Assembly: GCA_004014935.1 (NCBI GenBank) | Contig: CP025325.1 | Coordinates: 1,550,001 to 1,614,000 of the forward strand | DNA from: Saccharomycopsis malanga | Taxonomy: Eukaryota; Ascomycota; Saccharomycetes; Ascoideales; Saccharomycopsidaceae | Direction of reading: 5' to 3' | DNA: 64,000 bases | Shown here: positions 1-9,332 of the stretch, piece by piece | How the letters are laid out: each line of letters begins with the position of its first letter | Numbering within the stretch: position 1 is the stretch's first letter | Notes under the pieces: model-generated | What the model was told of the DNA's origin: nothing | Seen by the model: only the letters and a program-made list of their open reading frames with translations | The model's database searches: none | Program-made: the position numbers and the translations under genes

Positions 1-1116
1 TTGACGCAATCTGGCTTGTTCTGCTTCATATTCTTCATCAAGTTTGCGTTGCTCTGCAGCCTTCACTTCAATATCAGCCAAAACAGGATCAATATTCTTT
101 CTAGCAATTGCCTCCACCTCCTCAACTGGCATGAACAAACCGCCACCCAAATTGTATTGTCCTGTACGCGAATTGGAATCACGTTCTTCTCTTCTCTTTT
201 GGGCGATTTTTATTGCTGCTTCATTAAAGTCCTTATTGGTGAACAACAATCCTGCATTTGACTTATCAATGTTGTCGAGGGATTTGGCGGCGTTGGCTCT
301 GGCCTGTGCTAAAACGTTCTTGTCAATTTTTGAGTATTTCGACTCGGAAGACACATATTCAGGCTGTTTAACATTCTCTGCGGCAAGTGCACCAGAAGCA
401 GCATGCGAAGCATCATAAGAAGGAGTCTTTGAAGCAATCCCATGCCGGAATTCTTTGTCAGGTTTCTCTGCATTGGCCAATAAGGCTGAAGCATTTCTCA
501 GTGCTTTTTCATTCAATCTGCTATAGTCAATGGTGCTTGTTCTAGACCCGGTTTTTCCAATCAACCCATGACGAGAGTCTTTTGCAGGCTCAATTCGACT
601 AGATATCAAAACAGAGGCAGTTTGAGATGCCTTTGCATTCAATTTCTCATAGTTGATATTACTGCTGATGCTGTTGCTCTTTGTAGGAGCCCTGTTGACA
701 GTGTTATTAGACAAAAGAGACTTGGCCGCACTTGTAGACAAACTAGAAGTGCTACTGGCGATGGAATAGCTTCTCTGGTTACTGTTTAAGGAAGTGTCCT
801 GGGCACTGGTAGCTGCACTGGTGGAATAGTTACTCACTTTAGGGCTCCAGGAAGCTATGCTATCACTTTTAGCTGCTAAGGCAGCCTTTGCAGCATCGGA
901 GGAAGGTTCTCTTTGGTATGGATGGACTGTGAGGTCTGATTTGGCAGCAAGCAAGGCAGCAGCGGCTCCAGATTCTTTGGAATCCACGCCTAATGAAGCC
1001 CTTCCTGGGTTGGAATAAACCCCAGACTTCAATTTTGCATGGTATTGGGCAGCCTCTGACAAAGGGGCACCATGTTTCTTATAAACTTTTGGTTTGGTTG
1101 GACTAGCCGTAGACAT
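1..1116 (-). CDS. EIS1: Eisosome protein 1 (Eis1), N-terminal part, runs off the window
   Basis: The first 372 codons are visible; the frame is still open at base 1, so the C-terminal part lies outside. Eis1 is a peripheral protein of eisosomes, the plasma-membrane furrow complexes organised by Pil1/Lsp1. Family hallmarks seen are an N-terminal block around residues 8-35 (PKVYKKHGAPLSEAAQYHAK), a long Ser/Ala-rich low-complexity linker, and near the window edge a block with the core LGGGLFMPVEEVEAIARKNI. A charged, probably coiled-coil segment begins after it (KAAEQRKLDEEYEAEQARLR). The ATG at 1114-1116 is the first in frame and gives a normal N-terminus directly before the PKVY block. No intron is needed. 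The assignment rests on both conserved blocks, which align with S. cerevisiae Eis1 from memory. Confidence 0.88.
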   Translation of the reverse strand, partial: MSTASPTKPKVYKKHGAPLSEAAQYHAKLKSGVYSNPGRASLGVDSKESGAAAALLAAKSDLTVHPYQREPSSDAAKAALAAKSDSIASWSPKVSNYSTSAATSAQDTSLNSNQRSYSIASSTSSLSTSAAKSLLSNNTVNRAPTKSNSISSNINYEKLNAKASQTASVLISSRIEPAKDSRHGLIGKTGSRTSTIDYSRLNEKALRNASALLANAEKPDKEFRHGIASKTPSYDASHAASGALAAENVKQPEYVSSESKYSKIDKNVLAQARANAAKSLDNIDKSNAGLLFTNKDFNEAAIKIAQKRREERDSNSRTGQYNLGGGLFMPVEEVEAIARKNIDPVLADIEVKAAEQRKLDEEYEAEQARLRQ

Positions 1117-1973
1117 GTGTAATTCCTCAATTGACTGTTTGTGCTGAATTGAGAGAAACTATGATAGCTTAATATACAAGAATTGTTTATTACCACAATA
1201 GTATCAGATTGTTTAGCTTGATCGTATTGAAAGGAAACAATATAATACCCAACCTATTAATAGTGATGTATATCGATTGAGTTTTCCAGCAAAAAGAAAG
1301 AAGAAGAAAACAGGAAAAGGATTTGTTTATAAAGCTCAAAGTCTATGATGTCGTTGAAAACAATCAACAGAAAGCAATGAAATTCCAAGTTTGGAAAAAA
1401 TAAAGACTGTTTGCGCTTAACAAGTTAAGGTTATCTCTATGACAAGATAATCTCCTATGAAAACCTGCCAAATGAAGCTACAATAAACTAGCTGAGCAAA
1501 TAATCTAATAGAACAATTATAGCAACACTGAATATACAATCATATCTTTTTTTGTATGGTGGGATTACTACAGTCGGTCTATATTTCTAATCGGACTTCA
1601 ATTAGGTCACCTTTTCACAAGGATTAGCAAACATGCCGTCAAACTATTTTGTCCGTCATGACTTTTTTGCCTTGTACGATTGCTTCCATCTTATACATCA
1701 TTAAGATTACAAAAAAAATACTTATAAACATTCTTTATCTGATCTTTTGATATTCTTTTCCATATAAAAGGTGCCATATTCTTTCCAGCACTGTAAGGTA
1801 TTATTAACCTGCCATGTGCGCACCTTCAACTTGCCGCCTTCCAGAAACGGAAGCATCGGTACATGGTACATGCATTTGTATTGTTTGTCAACGCACTATC
1901 ATGCACTATTACACAATCGACGGCTCAGACACTACAATATTATCTCAATGTAATAAACCATTTTTATTCACTA
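1117..1973. other. Intergenic, no gene seen
   Basis: AT-rich spacer containing the EIS1 promoter and the 3' side of the mannosyltransferase gene. A TATAAAAG box lies near 1763 on the plus strand, but no convincing reading frame follows it. Confidence 0.6.
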
Positions 1974-4001
1974 TTACTCTGATGCCCACACTTGTCCTAG
2001 ATAGTCAAACCATCTGGTTTCCGTTTCATTGTACCGGATCAAGTGGCCCTGGAGCCCAAGATCTGTTGACGCGTTTACTCTGTCGTAGGCACACCACAAG
2101 TAGCTGTAGCAAAACTGGGTCTGTTTCCAGCCTCTATCAGGTTCATGTATCTTGTTTCTGTATTCCTTCGTAATCATTGGGGGTTCCAAGGCAGCATTTA
2201 TTCTCAATGGAGAATGGTAATAAGCCCTAAGTTCTGGCCGTTTTTTAGATTTGTAACGTGGTTGTGAATTGTCCCAGCTAATAGATTTAAGATTCTTACA
2301 AGTCTCGAGCCCTGAATTCACCCATAAAAGCGTATGATTGTCATTGTCAGATACCTGTCCGGGATGTGTAGAGCAAAGTTCGTTCGATTTCGACTCCCTG
2401 CCATAGAAATGCTGTTCTTTTGTCGACAATTCTCCAATCGAAACAGCTCCTTTGGAATTGAACTGATAGTTTTCATCGCCTGCGATCGAAAGTCCCAACC
2501 AATAACATTCCTTATCGCCCCATATCATATCGTTTGTAACCTTGTGCCAGAGATTCAACTGAAAAGCTGTTAACAACCCCACATAGTGCTGTTTTTTATT
2601 GATTGCAACGAGTCCAGCCTCCATGAAATAATAGTACTTTCTGCCAATAAACCGGTTGCCCAATGTGTGCGATGTCACAGCAGGAATACCAAACAAACGG
2701 GTGTCAAGCTCGTTAGGGAAAAGTTTGGTAAAAAACTCAACATATTCATCTTTATTATATCGTAAGTCTGTGCGGTCTTGGAAAAAAAGCGTCTTGCTTT
2801 CTGTGTATTGGCTCATTTCAAAAAACGTCTTGAGAGGAACGAATGGAATTGTATCGGCATCCATGAGAATCATGTCTTCAAACGTACTGAAAAGCAATGC
2901 ACTGAGCTTGTTCCCGTAGCCAGACAAGACTTCACTGTATTCTTTTTGAAAACAATTTCTTATATCTACAAACCATACTTCTTGTGGGGGATACTTGCCA
3001 TACTTCTGCTGCTGTTCTTCCAGAAGCAGCTGGAAGATGTCTTGAGGAACATCCAAATCCTCTCGTGAGGCATAAATAATCTGTGCAACTCTTTTCTTGC
3101 TCAACCCTGTATGAAATATCTGTATAGGAAACTCATTTCCCAATGCCCTTAGCATCTTGACCAATGCCACCACTTGGGGGGCAAACTTCCCATTAGTAGT
3201 CAACACTATTCCTTTACCATGAAGACTTTTTCTGTAGTAATTTACCAAACAAGGATGGAATATTGATTTTGATGCCTTGGCACTGAAGTCCGTGTCAAAT
3301 CTGATTTTGTCCAAATCCACTTTCGAGTCTTGATTCTTATTAGCCTCTCTGACTTTTTCAATTTGTGGAATGTCATAGTATGTTTCTCCTGTCCATCGAG
3401 TATAAGCAGGAATTCGATTTGTAAGATATGGGAATATTTTTCCTTGTAGAACCGAGCAATCCTTGATAACCGATGGCAGTGTTTCCAAAGGTGCCTTGAA
3501 TAATGAGTTTTTCAAATGTTTCAAGTTGTCAAACAAATAAAACATTTTATCCTTTGAAATTTCCCCTTCAGTAGGAGCGGTATTAGCGTTGATTAGCAGC
3601 ATTTCGTTGTCTTCATCTTTTTCCAAAACGCATTTGCCATAAACTCTTAAATGACGTAGTTCGTCATTCATTTGATTCACAGAGGCTGCATCCTCAAATT
3701 GATTCATTTTCCACTCAGGATTTGACTTTGTAAGTTGGTTGAAATACACCAGGCATCTCTGGTCTTTACGAAACTGCTCAAACCTTGGGTTTTTATCTAG
3801 AACCGATTTGTAAAATGAATTGCCTTCATTTCTCAACCGAATGTCCAAATTAGAAGTTTGCTGTTGCCAATAGTAAAGACATAGTAGAAATACAAATAGA
3901 ATACTGAAAACACGGAGTTGTTTCTTCGTTATATGACTTTTGACCCTTTGGATATTGCTTGACAATAACATTCCTCCTTGAATTTTGTTTCCCAATGTCA
4001 C
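1974..4001 (-). CDS. MNN1-family alpha-1,3-mannosyltransferase (GT71)
   Basis: 675-residue type II Golgi glycosyltransferase. A short cytosolic tail is followed by one membrane anchor at about residues 29-45 (LRVFSILFVFLLCLYYW), a stem, and a luminal GT71 catalytic domain. The family signature is visible: GIVLTTNGKFAPQVVALVKM near 264-283, the DxD metal/nucleotide-sugar site in ILMDADTIPF near 378-387, and a downstream block with FIGRKYYYFMEAGLVAINK and WGDKECYWLGLS. It should transfer terminal alpha-1,3-mannose from GDP-mannose to O- and/or N-linked glycans. Yeasts carry several paralogues (MNN1, MNT2, MNT3, MNN12-16 in Candida), and the exact one cannot be decided here, so no symbol is given. 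An in-frame Met at residue 11 is an alternative start. Two CTG codons occur near residues 324-327 and may not encode leucine in this organism. Confidence 0.9.
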   Translation of the reverse strand: MTLGNKIQGGMLLSSNIQRVKSHITKKQLRVFSILFVFLLCLYYWQQQTSNLDIRLRNEGNSFYKSVLDKNPRFEQFRKDQRCLVYFNQLTKSNPEWKMNQFEDAASVNQMNDELRHLRVYGKCVLEKDEDNEMLLINANTAPTEGEISKDKMFYLFDNLKHLKNSLFKAPLETLPSVIKDCSVLQGKIFPYLTNRIPAYTRWTGETYYDIPQIEKVREANKNQDSKVDLDKIRFDTDFSAKASKSIFHPCLVNYYRKSLHGKGIVLTTNGKFAPQVVALVKMLRALGNEFPIQIFHTGLSKKRVAQIIYASREDLDVPQDIFQLLLEEQQQKYGKYPPQEVWFVDIRNCFQKEYSEVLSGYGNKLSALLFSTFEDMILMDADTIPFVPLKTFFEMSQYTESKTLFFQDRTDLRYNKDEYVEFFTKLFPNELDTRLFGIPAVTSHTLGNRFIGRKYYYFMEAGLVAINKKQHYVGLLTAFQLNLWHKVTNDMIWGDKECYWLGLSIAGDENYQFNSKGAVSIGELSTKEQHFYGRESKSNELCSTHPGQVSDNDNHTLLWVNSGLETCKNLKSISWDNSQPRYKSKKRPELRAYYHSPLRINAALEPPMITKEYRNKIHEPDRGWKQTQFCYSYLWCAYDRVNASTDLGLQGHLIRYNETETRWFDYLGQVWASE

Positions 4002-4299
4002 TTTTTAGTATATCTAGAAATGCAGGTACCGATTTTTCAAAATATACTAGACAAAATGATCCAGCCTTCAAGCACCCACTAAACCCCTGATGCCCATTAA
4101 ACAGCAAACTTTGTATCTTTAAAAAGAAATACCAACGCCGTCTTACCGTCTCATTTGTCAGAAATTGAGGTCTCAAGTTATAACCTTTAAAACACTGCTG
4201 CGGCCGGTTGAATTTTCACTATTATGACAGCTAAGCCAAGAAAAAATATTTTAAACCGTGTACATAGTATATAATTTGCGTTGAAAAATTTACAGAGTT

Positions 4300-4372
4300 G
4301 CCTAGCTAGCACAATCGGTAGTGCATTCGACTCTTAATCGAAAGGTTGCGGGTTCGAGCCCCGCGTTGGGCT
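4300..4372 (+). tRNA. tRNA-Lys (anticodon CUU)
   Basis: A complete 73-nt cloverleaf without intron. The acceptor pairs 4300-4306 with 4365-4371, with G-U pairs. The anticodon stem 4326-4330/4338-4342 closes loop CTCTTAA with anticodon CTT at 4333-4335. The T-loop is GGTTCGAGCC. It closely resembles S. cerevisiae tRNA-Lys(CUU). A run of nine T residues starting at 4378 is the Pol III terminator. Confidence 0.95.
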
Positions 4373-4583
4373 TTCTGTTTTTTTTTATATTTTTGCTACA
4401 AATGAATTGTAAATTCTGGTTATCTTTCACTGTACAAACCACGTCAAAACAATAATTGAAACAGTAAACTCGCAGTTCGCAAACGGTATATATCAGTTGC
4501 GTATAAATACCCTATGTCTGATAGACCTTGATAAAGTTAGGCCAGATTCAGACGCTTTGATGACTTACTAACAGTCTGTATAA

Positions 4584-5027
4584 TTATAGTCTTGCCTGGC
4601 TCAAGCCATACGCTCCATTTACAAGAATACAATCATCATCAATGATAGTTTTCACCTTCAATTCCCGAGCCTTCAGGACTACCTCCTCGTCAAAGCTGCC
4701 TGGCTGAAACCAGAATGCCTTTAAGATGTCGTCTTTATTGGAGTTGCGAGCTATCAATTTATTGATAGTATCCAAGGTGACTCGAGGTGGGGTTATGAAA
4801 GATACACCAAATCCTCCAAGGTGTTCCGACGAGTTTAAAACGTCAAATATCGACGGAGCAGTCTTAATTCCCAATATAGTATCACTTGTGGGATTGACAG
4901 GCGTCACTGGTAAGTTGTGGTTTATATACCATGATAACACTTTGAATCCATACTTGTCCGGGTTGCTGGAAGCCCCTACAACAATGTAGTGTCTAGAAGC
5001 CAGAAAAAAGGATCCAACGGAGCTCAT
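4584..5027 (-). CDS. CoA-binding domain protein (YccU-like)
   Basis: 147-residue single-domain protein of the CoA_binding_2 type, a Rossmann-like fold. The N-terminal nucleotide-binding turn is seen as YIVVGASSNPDKYGFKV at about 14-30, followed by VTPVNPTSDTILGIKTAPSI and VSFITPPRVT, and the C-terminal region IIDDDCILVNGAYGL. Small stand-alone proteins of this family occur in bacteria and many yeasts. They are thought to bind CoA or a related nucleotide, but the physiological role is not established. The start follows a short N-terminus, and there is no targeting signal I would trust. Its divergent neighbour upstream is a SINE-like repeat copy. Confidence 0.82.
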   Translation of the reverse strand: MSSVGSFFLASRHYIVVGASSNPDKYGFKVLSWYINHNLPVTPVNPTSDTILGIKTAPSIFDVLNSSEHLGGFGVSFITPPRVTLDTINKLIARNSNKDDILKAFWFQPGSFDEEVVLKARELKVKTIIDDDCILVNGAYGLSQARL

Positions 5028-5411
5028 TTGTAAGATTTCCAGATTGTTTGAACACCACTGAGTTTTTGGTCTCGATTTGCTGTTTGACAGGAAACTTACG
5101 TTATCTGGGTTGGTAGTATACTCATAACAACTATCAGGGTAACTCGGTTAGCGAATCTTAGAGATATACCGACTATTTGTAGTAGTTTTGAACTAAGTAG
5201 CATAAAGACTAGTATAACGGGAATCTAGACAGGCTGGCTATGCAATATCAGTCATTTTGGAGAATACCAGAATGTTTTCTTCAACAAATTAATATCAAAT
5301 AACAATAGCACATAACTGTAAGTCCGATTATCTTTTAAAAGTCAAAGGAAAAGAGAGTGAACTGTTTAACTACGGGTATAGGGCACGTGCGCTACTAAGG
5401 TGTTGGAACAT
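5028..5411. other. Intergenic, upstream of the CoA-binding gene
   Basis: No reading frame is supported. A CACGTG E-box lies at 5384-5389, and the 3' tail of a repeat copy borders it at about 5412. Confidence 0.5.
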
Positions 5412-5676
5412 GTTATATAATATCGTATATAGGGAACCTATTATATACGCTCTATGTCTAAAGGGACTTGGTAAAGCCCAACTATGCCCTGTTAATGATA
5501 AACTGCTCATTAAAGTGGAATGTAAGCATTTATGGGCCTAGTTTGTGTTTCAGACAGTTGCGGTTGCCTGTTCAACATTGTAAAAGCAGTGAGTAAAAAG
5601 TGTTCGTCCTGGGAATCGAACCCTGGAAAGTCAGTTTGGTCCTCTTCTCCGAGAGGACCACTAAGCCATCCTGCCC
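5412..5676 (-). mobile_element. SINE-like repeat, full-length copy A
   Basis: Reading on the minus strand, the element starts with a tRNA-like head (GGCAGGATGGCTTAGTGG). An A box TGGCTTAGTGG lies at 5658-5668 and a B box GGTTCGATTC at 5613-5622. It then has ACGAACACTTTTTAC, a middle with ACAGGCAACCGCAACTGT and TGCTTACATTCCA, and a 3' part with GCTTTACCAAGTCCCTTTAG, CATAGAGCGTATATA and ATATTAT. The same blocks occur in the same order in copy B at 52752-53011, with nearly the same total length (about 265 against 260 bp). The head is not a working tRNA because the two acceptor strands do not pair. This copy lacks the GGGCTCGAAATATAA block found in the other copies. It lies between PTH1 and the CoA-binding gene. 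Target-site duplications could not be recognised. Confidence 0.72.
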
Positions 5677-5721
5677 AGCGGCATTTTGAAAATTACAACA
5701 GAACAATTTAGCAATATTGAT

Positions 5722-6327
5722 TCAGTAGGACTCATAGATATATCTTCCTTGTAGCATATCTTCAAGGTAATCCATGACTTGCTGTACTGATTCGGTCTCT
5801 ATAATATGTAATTCATCAGGTGGTATTCTACTGAGAACGTAGTTGGATATTTGGGTTTGGTTTCTTGTTTCAGGACGCCCGATCCCAACAGAAATACTAA
5901 GAAAATTCCCTCCAATAGAGCCTCTGATGGATTTTAGCCCATTATGGCCTCTCGGACTGGCATTTCTCAATCTGACTTGCGTCTGGCCAACAGGCAACGA
6001 CAATTCGTCGTTAATCACCACTAACACAGGCTCATATCCCTCACTCTGTTTTGTTCTTTTGATAGCCTGCCAGTTGCGAGCAACCAGCGGTCCGGAAGCA
6101 TTCATAACAGTTTGAGACTTGAAAAGTTGCACAGGAATTGACGAGCTAGCAGCGCTGTAGGAACGATTCTGTCTCGATGACCGCAGCCAGTCTGAGCAGC
6201 CTAGATTCTCCTGTAGCCTGTTTGCAATGCAATGGCCAACACTATGTCTTGTGTTTTCATATTGCGGCTCCGGATTACCTATCGAGTATACAACAAGAAA
6301 CGGGGGATATGTACTGCTTACAGACAT
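5722..6327 (-). CDS. PTH1: Peptidyl-tRNA hydrolase
   Basis: 201 residues, the normal length for the bacterial-type Pth1 family. It hydrolyses the ester bond of peptidyl-tRNA released prematurely from ribosomes; the yeast enzyme is associated with mitochondria. Active-site elements are all present: Asn18 in SIGNPEPQY, catalytic His28 in NTRHSVGH, Asn76 in VMNASG, Asp107 in INDELSLPVG, and Asn129 in SPRGHNGLKSI. No strong presequence precedes the domain, since the conserved strand begins at about residue 11. The start ATG at 6325-6327 is the only one that keeps the first strand. Confidence 0.95.
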   Translation of the reverse strand: MSVSSTYPPFLVVYSIGNPEPQYENTRHSVGHCIANRLQENLGCSDWLRSSRQNRSYSAASSSIPVQLFKSQTVMNASGPLVARNWQAIKRTKQSEGYEPVLVVINDELSLPVGQTQVRLRNASPRGHNGLKSIRGSIGGNFLSISVGIGRPETRNQTQISNYVLSRIPPDELHIIETESVQQVMDYLEDMLQGRYIYESY

Positions 6328-6774
6328 TGTATATGATGAGATTCAGCTACACTTAAGCAAGATTGCGATATTCCGAAGAAACGCCCAGATCAAGGCAATC
6401 CTACAACTATATATGTACGACCAATAAGTCGATACCTCTAAATAAAACTAATACTCGGTCTCGGTTTACGAAATGTCATACAACAAAGCTTCTAAAGGTC
6501 CCCGTTTACTTGTCAGTTACCAAATATAGCCCGCTAATAACGTAGACAAAGACCAAATTCATTGAAACACTGCATTTGCTGATTCTTTAAGGACAAGATT
6601 TGTAATCTTACCAAGATCAATATTCGTAATCTTCCCAGGACTATGCGGCTACATGTAGCATAATGCATGCTAATGTAGAAAGCATGTTTTTTGATAACGT
6701 TGCAGCTTACAATATCTGGAAAGTAGTATATATGTATTAGTCTATATAAATAGCTGAATTGCCAAGCAATTGAA
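6328..6774. other. Intergenic, PTH1 promoter and NmrA-like gene 3' end
   Basis: Only AT-rich sequence with no supported gene; the short frames here look random. Confidence 0.5.
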
Positions 6775-7728
6775 TTAGTTGTCGAATGGCTTTGGAATAA
6801 TGTCAATGGAACGTTTGACCAAACTGGCAACGTTTTCAGGCTTTTGACCGGTCAATTCCTCAAAGTCGTTACTTAAAACAGAGTGGATACCTCTGTTAAC
6901 GGCATCTGCATTTTCTGCCAAGTCCATACCGCAAAGTGGAAGTAATGATCTTGCCATGTTTTCGTGGATGGTTCTTGGGGTACCAATCAATTCGTAGTAT
7001 TCGTAAAGTTGTTCCTTTGTTTTTTTTTCAAACCGGCATTCCCAACCAGTGGTTTTATGGATTTCTTCGTAAATGTCTTTTTCGGAAATCAATTCTGGAC
7101 CAGTGATAACATAAGCTCTGCCAAGCTCACCTTTGCCAGCAACCAAGTAGCCACCTGCCTTGCCGCAGTCATCTCTAGAAACAAAGGAGCACTTGACATC
7201 CCAACAGTTGGTAACCCAAACATCACCAATTCTTTGCGATGCTGGTGCATACCATTGTAAAGTGTTGTTGATATACAAGTTATTTCTTTGGAAGGTGTAT
7301 TCAAGACCAGACTCCTTGACAGCCTGTTCTGCAGCTCTATGGTCAGCAGCAACCTCTGGTGTGTTTTCCTCCACATCAGCGCCCATAAAAGAAGTGTAGT
7401 GAATACGTTTGACGCCAGCTTCTTTACAAGCCTTCACAGCATCTCTGTACTGTTGTCTTCTCTTCTCACCCAAGTCCCAAGTGGAAACAATGCATACAAC
7501 CTCAGGCTTGGCGTGCTTGAAAGCTCTGAGCATGGTGTCATATTCGTTGTAATCCACAAGATAAGCTTGAATTCCAGATTTCAACCATTTGTTCAACTTT
7601 TTTGGCTCCACCTTCTTCAAATTGGTGCATCCAACAGCAATTTGGTCTGCAGGAACCAATGTCAATAATGTCTCAAGAATTCCACCGGCAACGTTGCCTG
7701 TGATTCCAGTAATAAAGTATTTGGCCAT
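6775..7728 (-). CDS. NmrA-like atypical short-chain dehydrogenase
   Basis: 317 residues. The N-terminal dinucleotide-binding motif is YFITGITGNVAGGILETLL, a TGxTGxxGG-type glycine pattern of the NmrA/QOR2 subgroup. This is followed by IHYTSFMGADVEE and AAEQAVKESGLEYTFQRNN, which match the substrate-side region of NmrA-type quinone or NADP(H)-sensing proteins. Members are either NAD(P)H:quinone reductases or redox sensors without activity, and the sequence does not decide which. The protein is probably cytosolic: no signal peptide or membrane segment is seen. A TATAAAAAGG-type box lies about 110-120 bp upstream (plus-strand 7841-7851 region). S. cerevisiae has no close equivalent that I can name, whereas filamentous fungi and CUG-clade yeasts often carry several. 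Confidence 0.82.
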   Translation of the reverse strand: MAKYFITGITGNVAGGILETLLTLVPADQIAVGCTNLKKVEPKKLNKWLKSGIQAYLVDYNEYDTMLRAFKHAKPEVVCIVSTWDLGEKRRQQYRDAVKACKEAGVKRIHYTSFMGADVEENTPEVAADHRAAEQAVKESGLEYTFQRNNLYINNTLQWYAPASQRIGDVWVTNCWDVKCSFVSRDDCGKAGGYLVAGKGELGRAYVITGPELISEKDIYEEIHKTTGWECRFEKKTKEQLYEYYELIGTPRTIHENMARSLLPLCGMDLAENADAVNRGIHSVLSNDFEELTGQKPENVASLVKRSIDIIPKPFDN

Positions 7729-9332
7729 TTTGTTTTTGCTTTAAAGTAGAATATTTAATGAGAAAAGAATATTTGTGTTTGTTGATGCTTTAAAAGAATA
7801 ATTAAAAGTTAGGATTTTGAACAGATCCCATGCCCTTTTTATAATAAATTTTTAAACTTGTAAATCTTTATCTTTATGATAAATTGATGATCAAAAAATG
7901 CTTATCATTATTATATTTTCTGCTTTACCTTTAAACGAAAGAAAATGGATATGAAAGTATTTTCAAATAAGAATAAAAAAAATAAAAAATAAAAAAAGCT
8001 GAAAACAACAGATTGTCCCACAACCAAAGTACGAAGGTAATCCCTTGAATTACCTTCCCAGAATCGTAATTGTACCAAAAAGTTTCAAGAAATCTTTTCA
8101 AATAAAACCTCCCATTTTTTACTTCTAATTTTCCATTTTCTATAGCCTAATATCTGCTCCTAATCAACTTCATACTCTTTTGTGAGGATTGGGCTTGCTA
8201 TAGAAGCTGATACACTCTTTGGTCGCCTTCGCCTTAGATTTTGGCAAATCATTAACCTCATGGTACTACTGGCCTTCCTCGAAAACCGTTACGACATGCA
8301 TATGCGTTATGCAGGTGCATGTCGCAGATGTGCGCATTGAAATAAAAAATGAGGAAAGAAAATGTCAGCCTTACAATGTATTTCAATGAATATTATGGAC
8401 AATAAACACTCAATACAGCTGCTGTAATTTAACCTTGATGTGGGTTGTTATAAATATCACAAAAAACCATACCTTTTCGTGACCTTCTTTTTTTCTTTTT
8501 TTACAATTCAAAGGTTCGTCGACTATGTAGCTTATTTGCTCGCCCAATAAAAATCCGTCGAATGCTGTAGATCTTAGATAAAGTCGTCGCCTTTTCCTCC
8601 TATTAACCACCATTGTGATGGATCGTCGGACTCGAACTAAGATTGGTATCGGATTGTGTATTCCTGTGAACCAAAGTTTCCTCACTTACTCGGAGAAGGT
8701 TGCCAAGAAGGTGTACAGTATTTGCCTTGACTGGATTTGAACGTTTAAAAGAAGATTACTGCAACTTTTGTCACAGTATGTTGTAAATCAGGCGAGACTA
8801 AAACAACAAACAATTGTCTGCTGCCGAGATTATCCTCAAAGCACTTGTAAGTGCCTTGGCAACGTGTTCTTTTTGCATGAACATTACGAATCCTACATGT
8901 ATTTTTGGTGATCATTCGCCCTGCCACGTTGTTGAAGAAAATTTTTTTGATCGTTTCTGTTATCTTTGTTTTCTTCTATAGGTGGTAAGCAAAGGTGGTT
9001 GGTAATAGGACACCTTGTCATTTTACAGGTACTGTTCAATCTGTTGTAGTTGATAGCCACTTCATTTACAGTATGTTACGTACAGTCTAATTTTGATGAG
9101 TATTGTACTGTGTATTTCATTATGCAAGATCAACTTGTTGCCCACAGGGAAATAGAATCAAATACAAGATAAGTAAAAGCTGGTAGACCACGTATGTAGA
9201 AGAATCCGCAACTTCAAAACAGCTGCTCAATAATCAACAACCTACAGAAAAAGATGTTTATACTGGTTTCCAAAAGACAAAATGAATATGATTAGGGGCC
9301 CGCCCTGGTTCAGAGATAAAGAACAGAAAATA
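7729..9332. other. 1.6 kb gene-poor stretch
   Basis: No convincing coding region. It contains the promoter of the NmrA-like gene, an A-rich stretch near 7970-8000, and a 9-bp perfect inverted repeat with a 15-bp spacer at 8292-8324. Fragments with tRNA-like B boxes near 8600-8740 could not be folded into a tRNA. Confidence 0.5.
8292..8324. repeat. Inverted repeat, 9-bp arms
   Basis: CGACATGCA at 8292-8300 is exactly complementary to TGCATGTCG at 8316-8324 across a 15-bp spacer. It could form a short hairpin or be a dimeric binding site. No function is known. Confidence 0.45.

Noticed and set aside
8600-8760. Minus-strand B-box-like phrases (GTTCGAGTCC, GTTCAAATCC) and a TCGGAGAAG shared with repeat copy A
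   Set aside because: No A box in phase, no pairing acceptor or anticodon arm, and the shared 9-mer is not flanked by further similarity, so neither a tRNA nor a repeat copy is supported.
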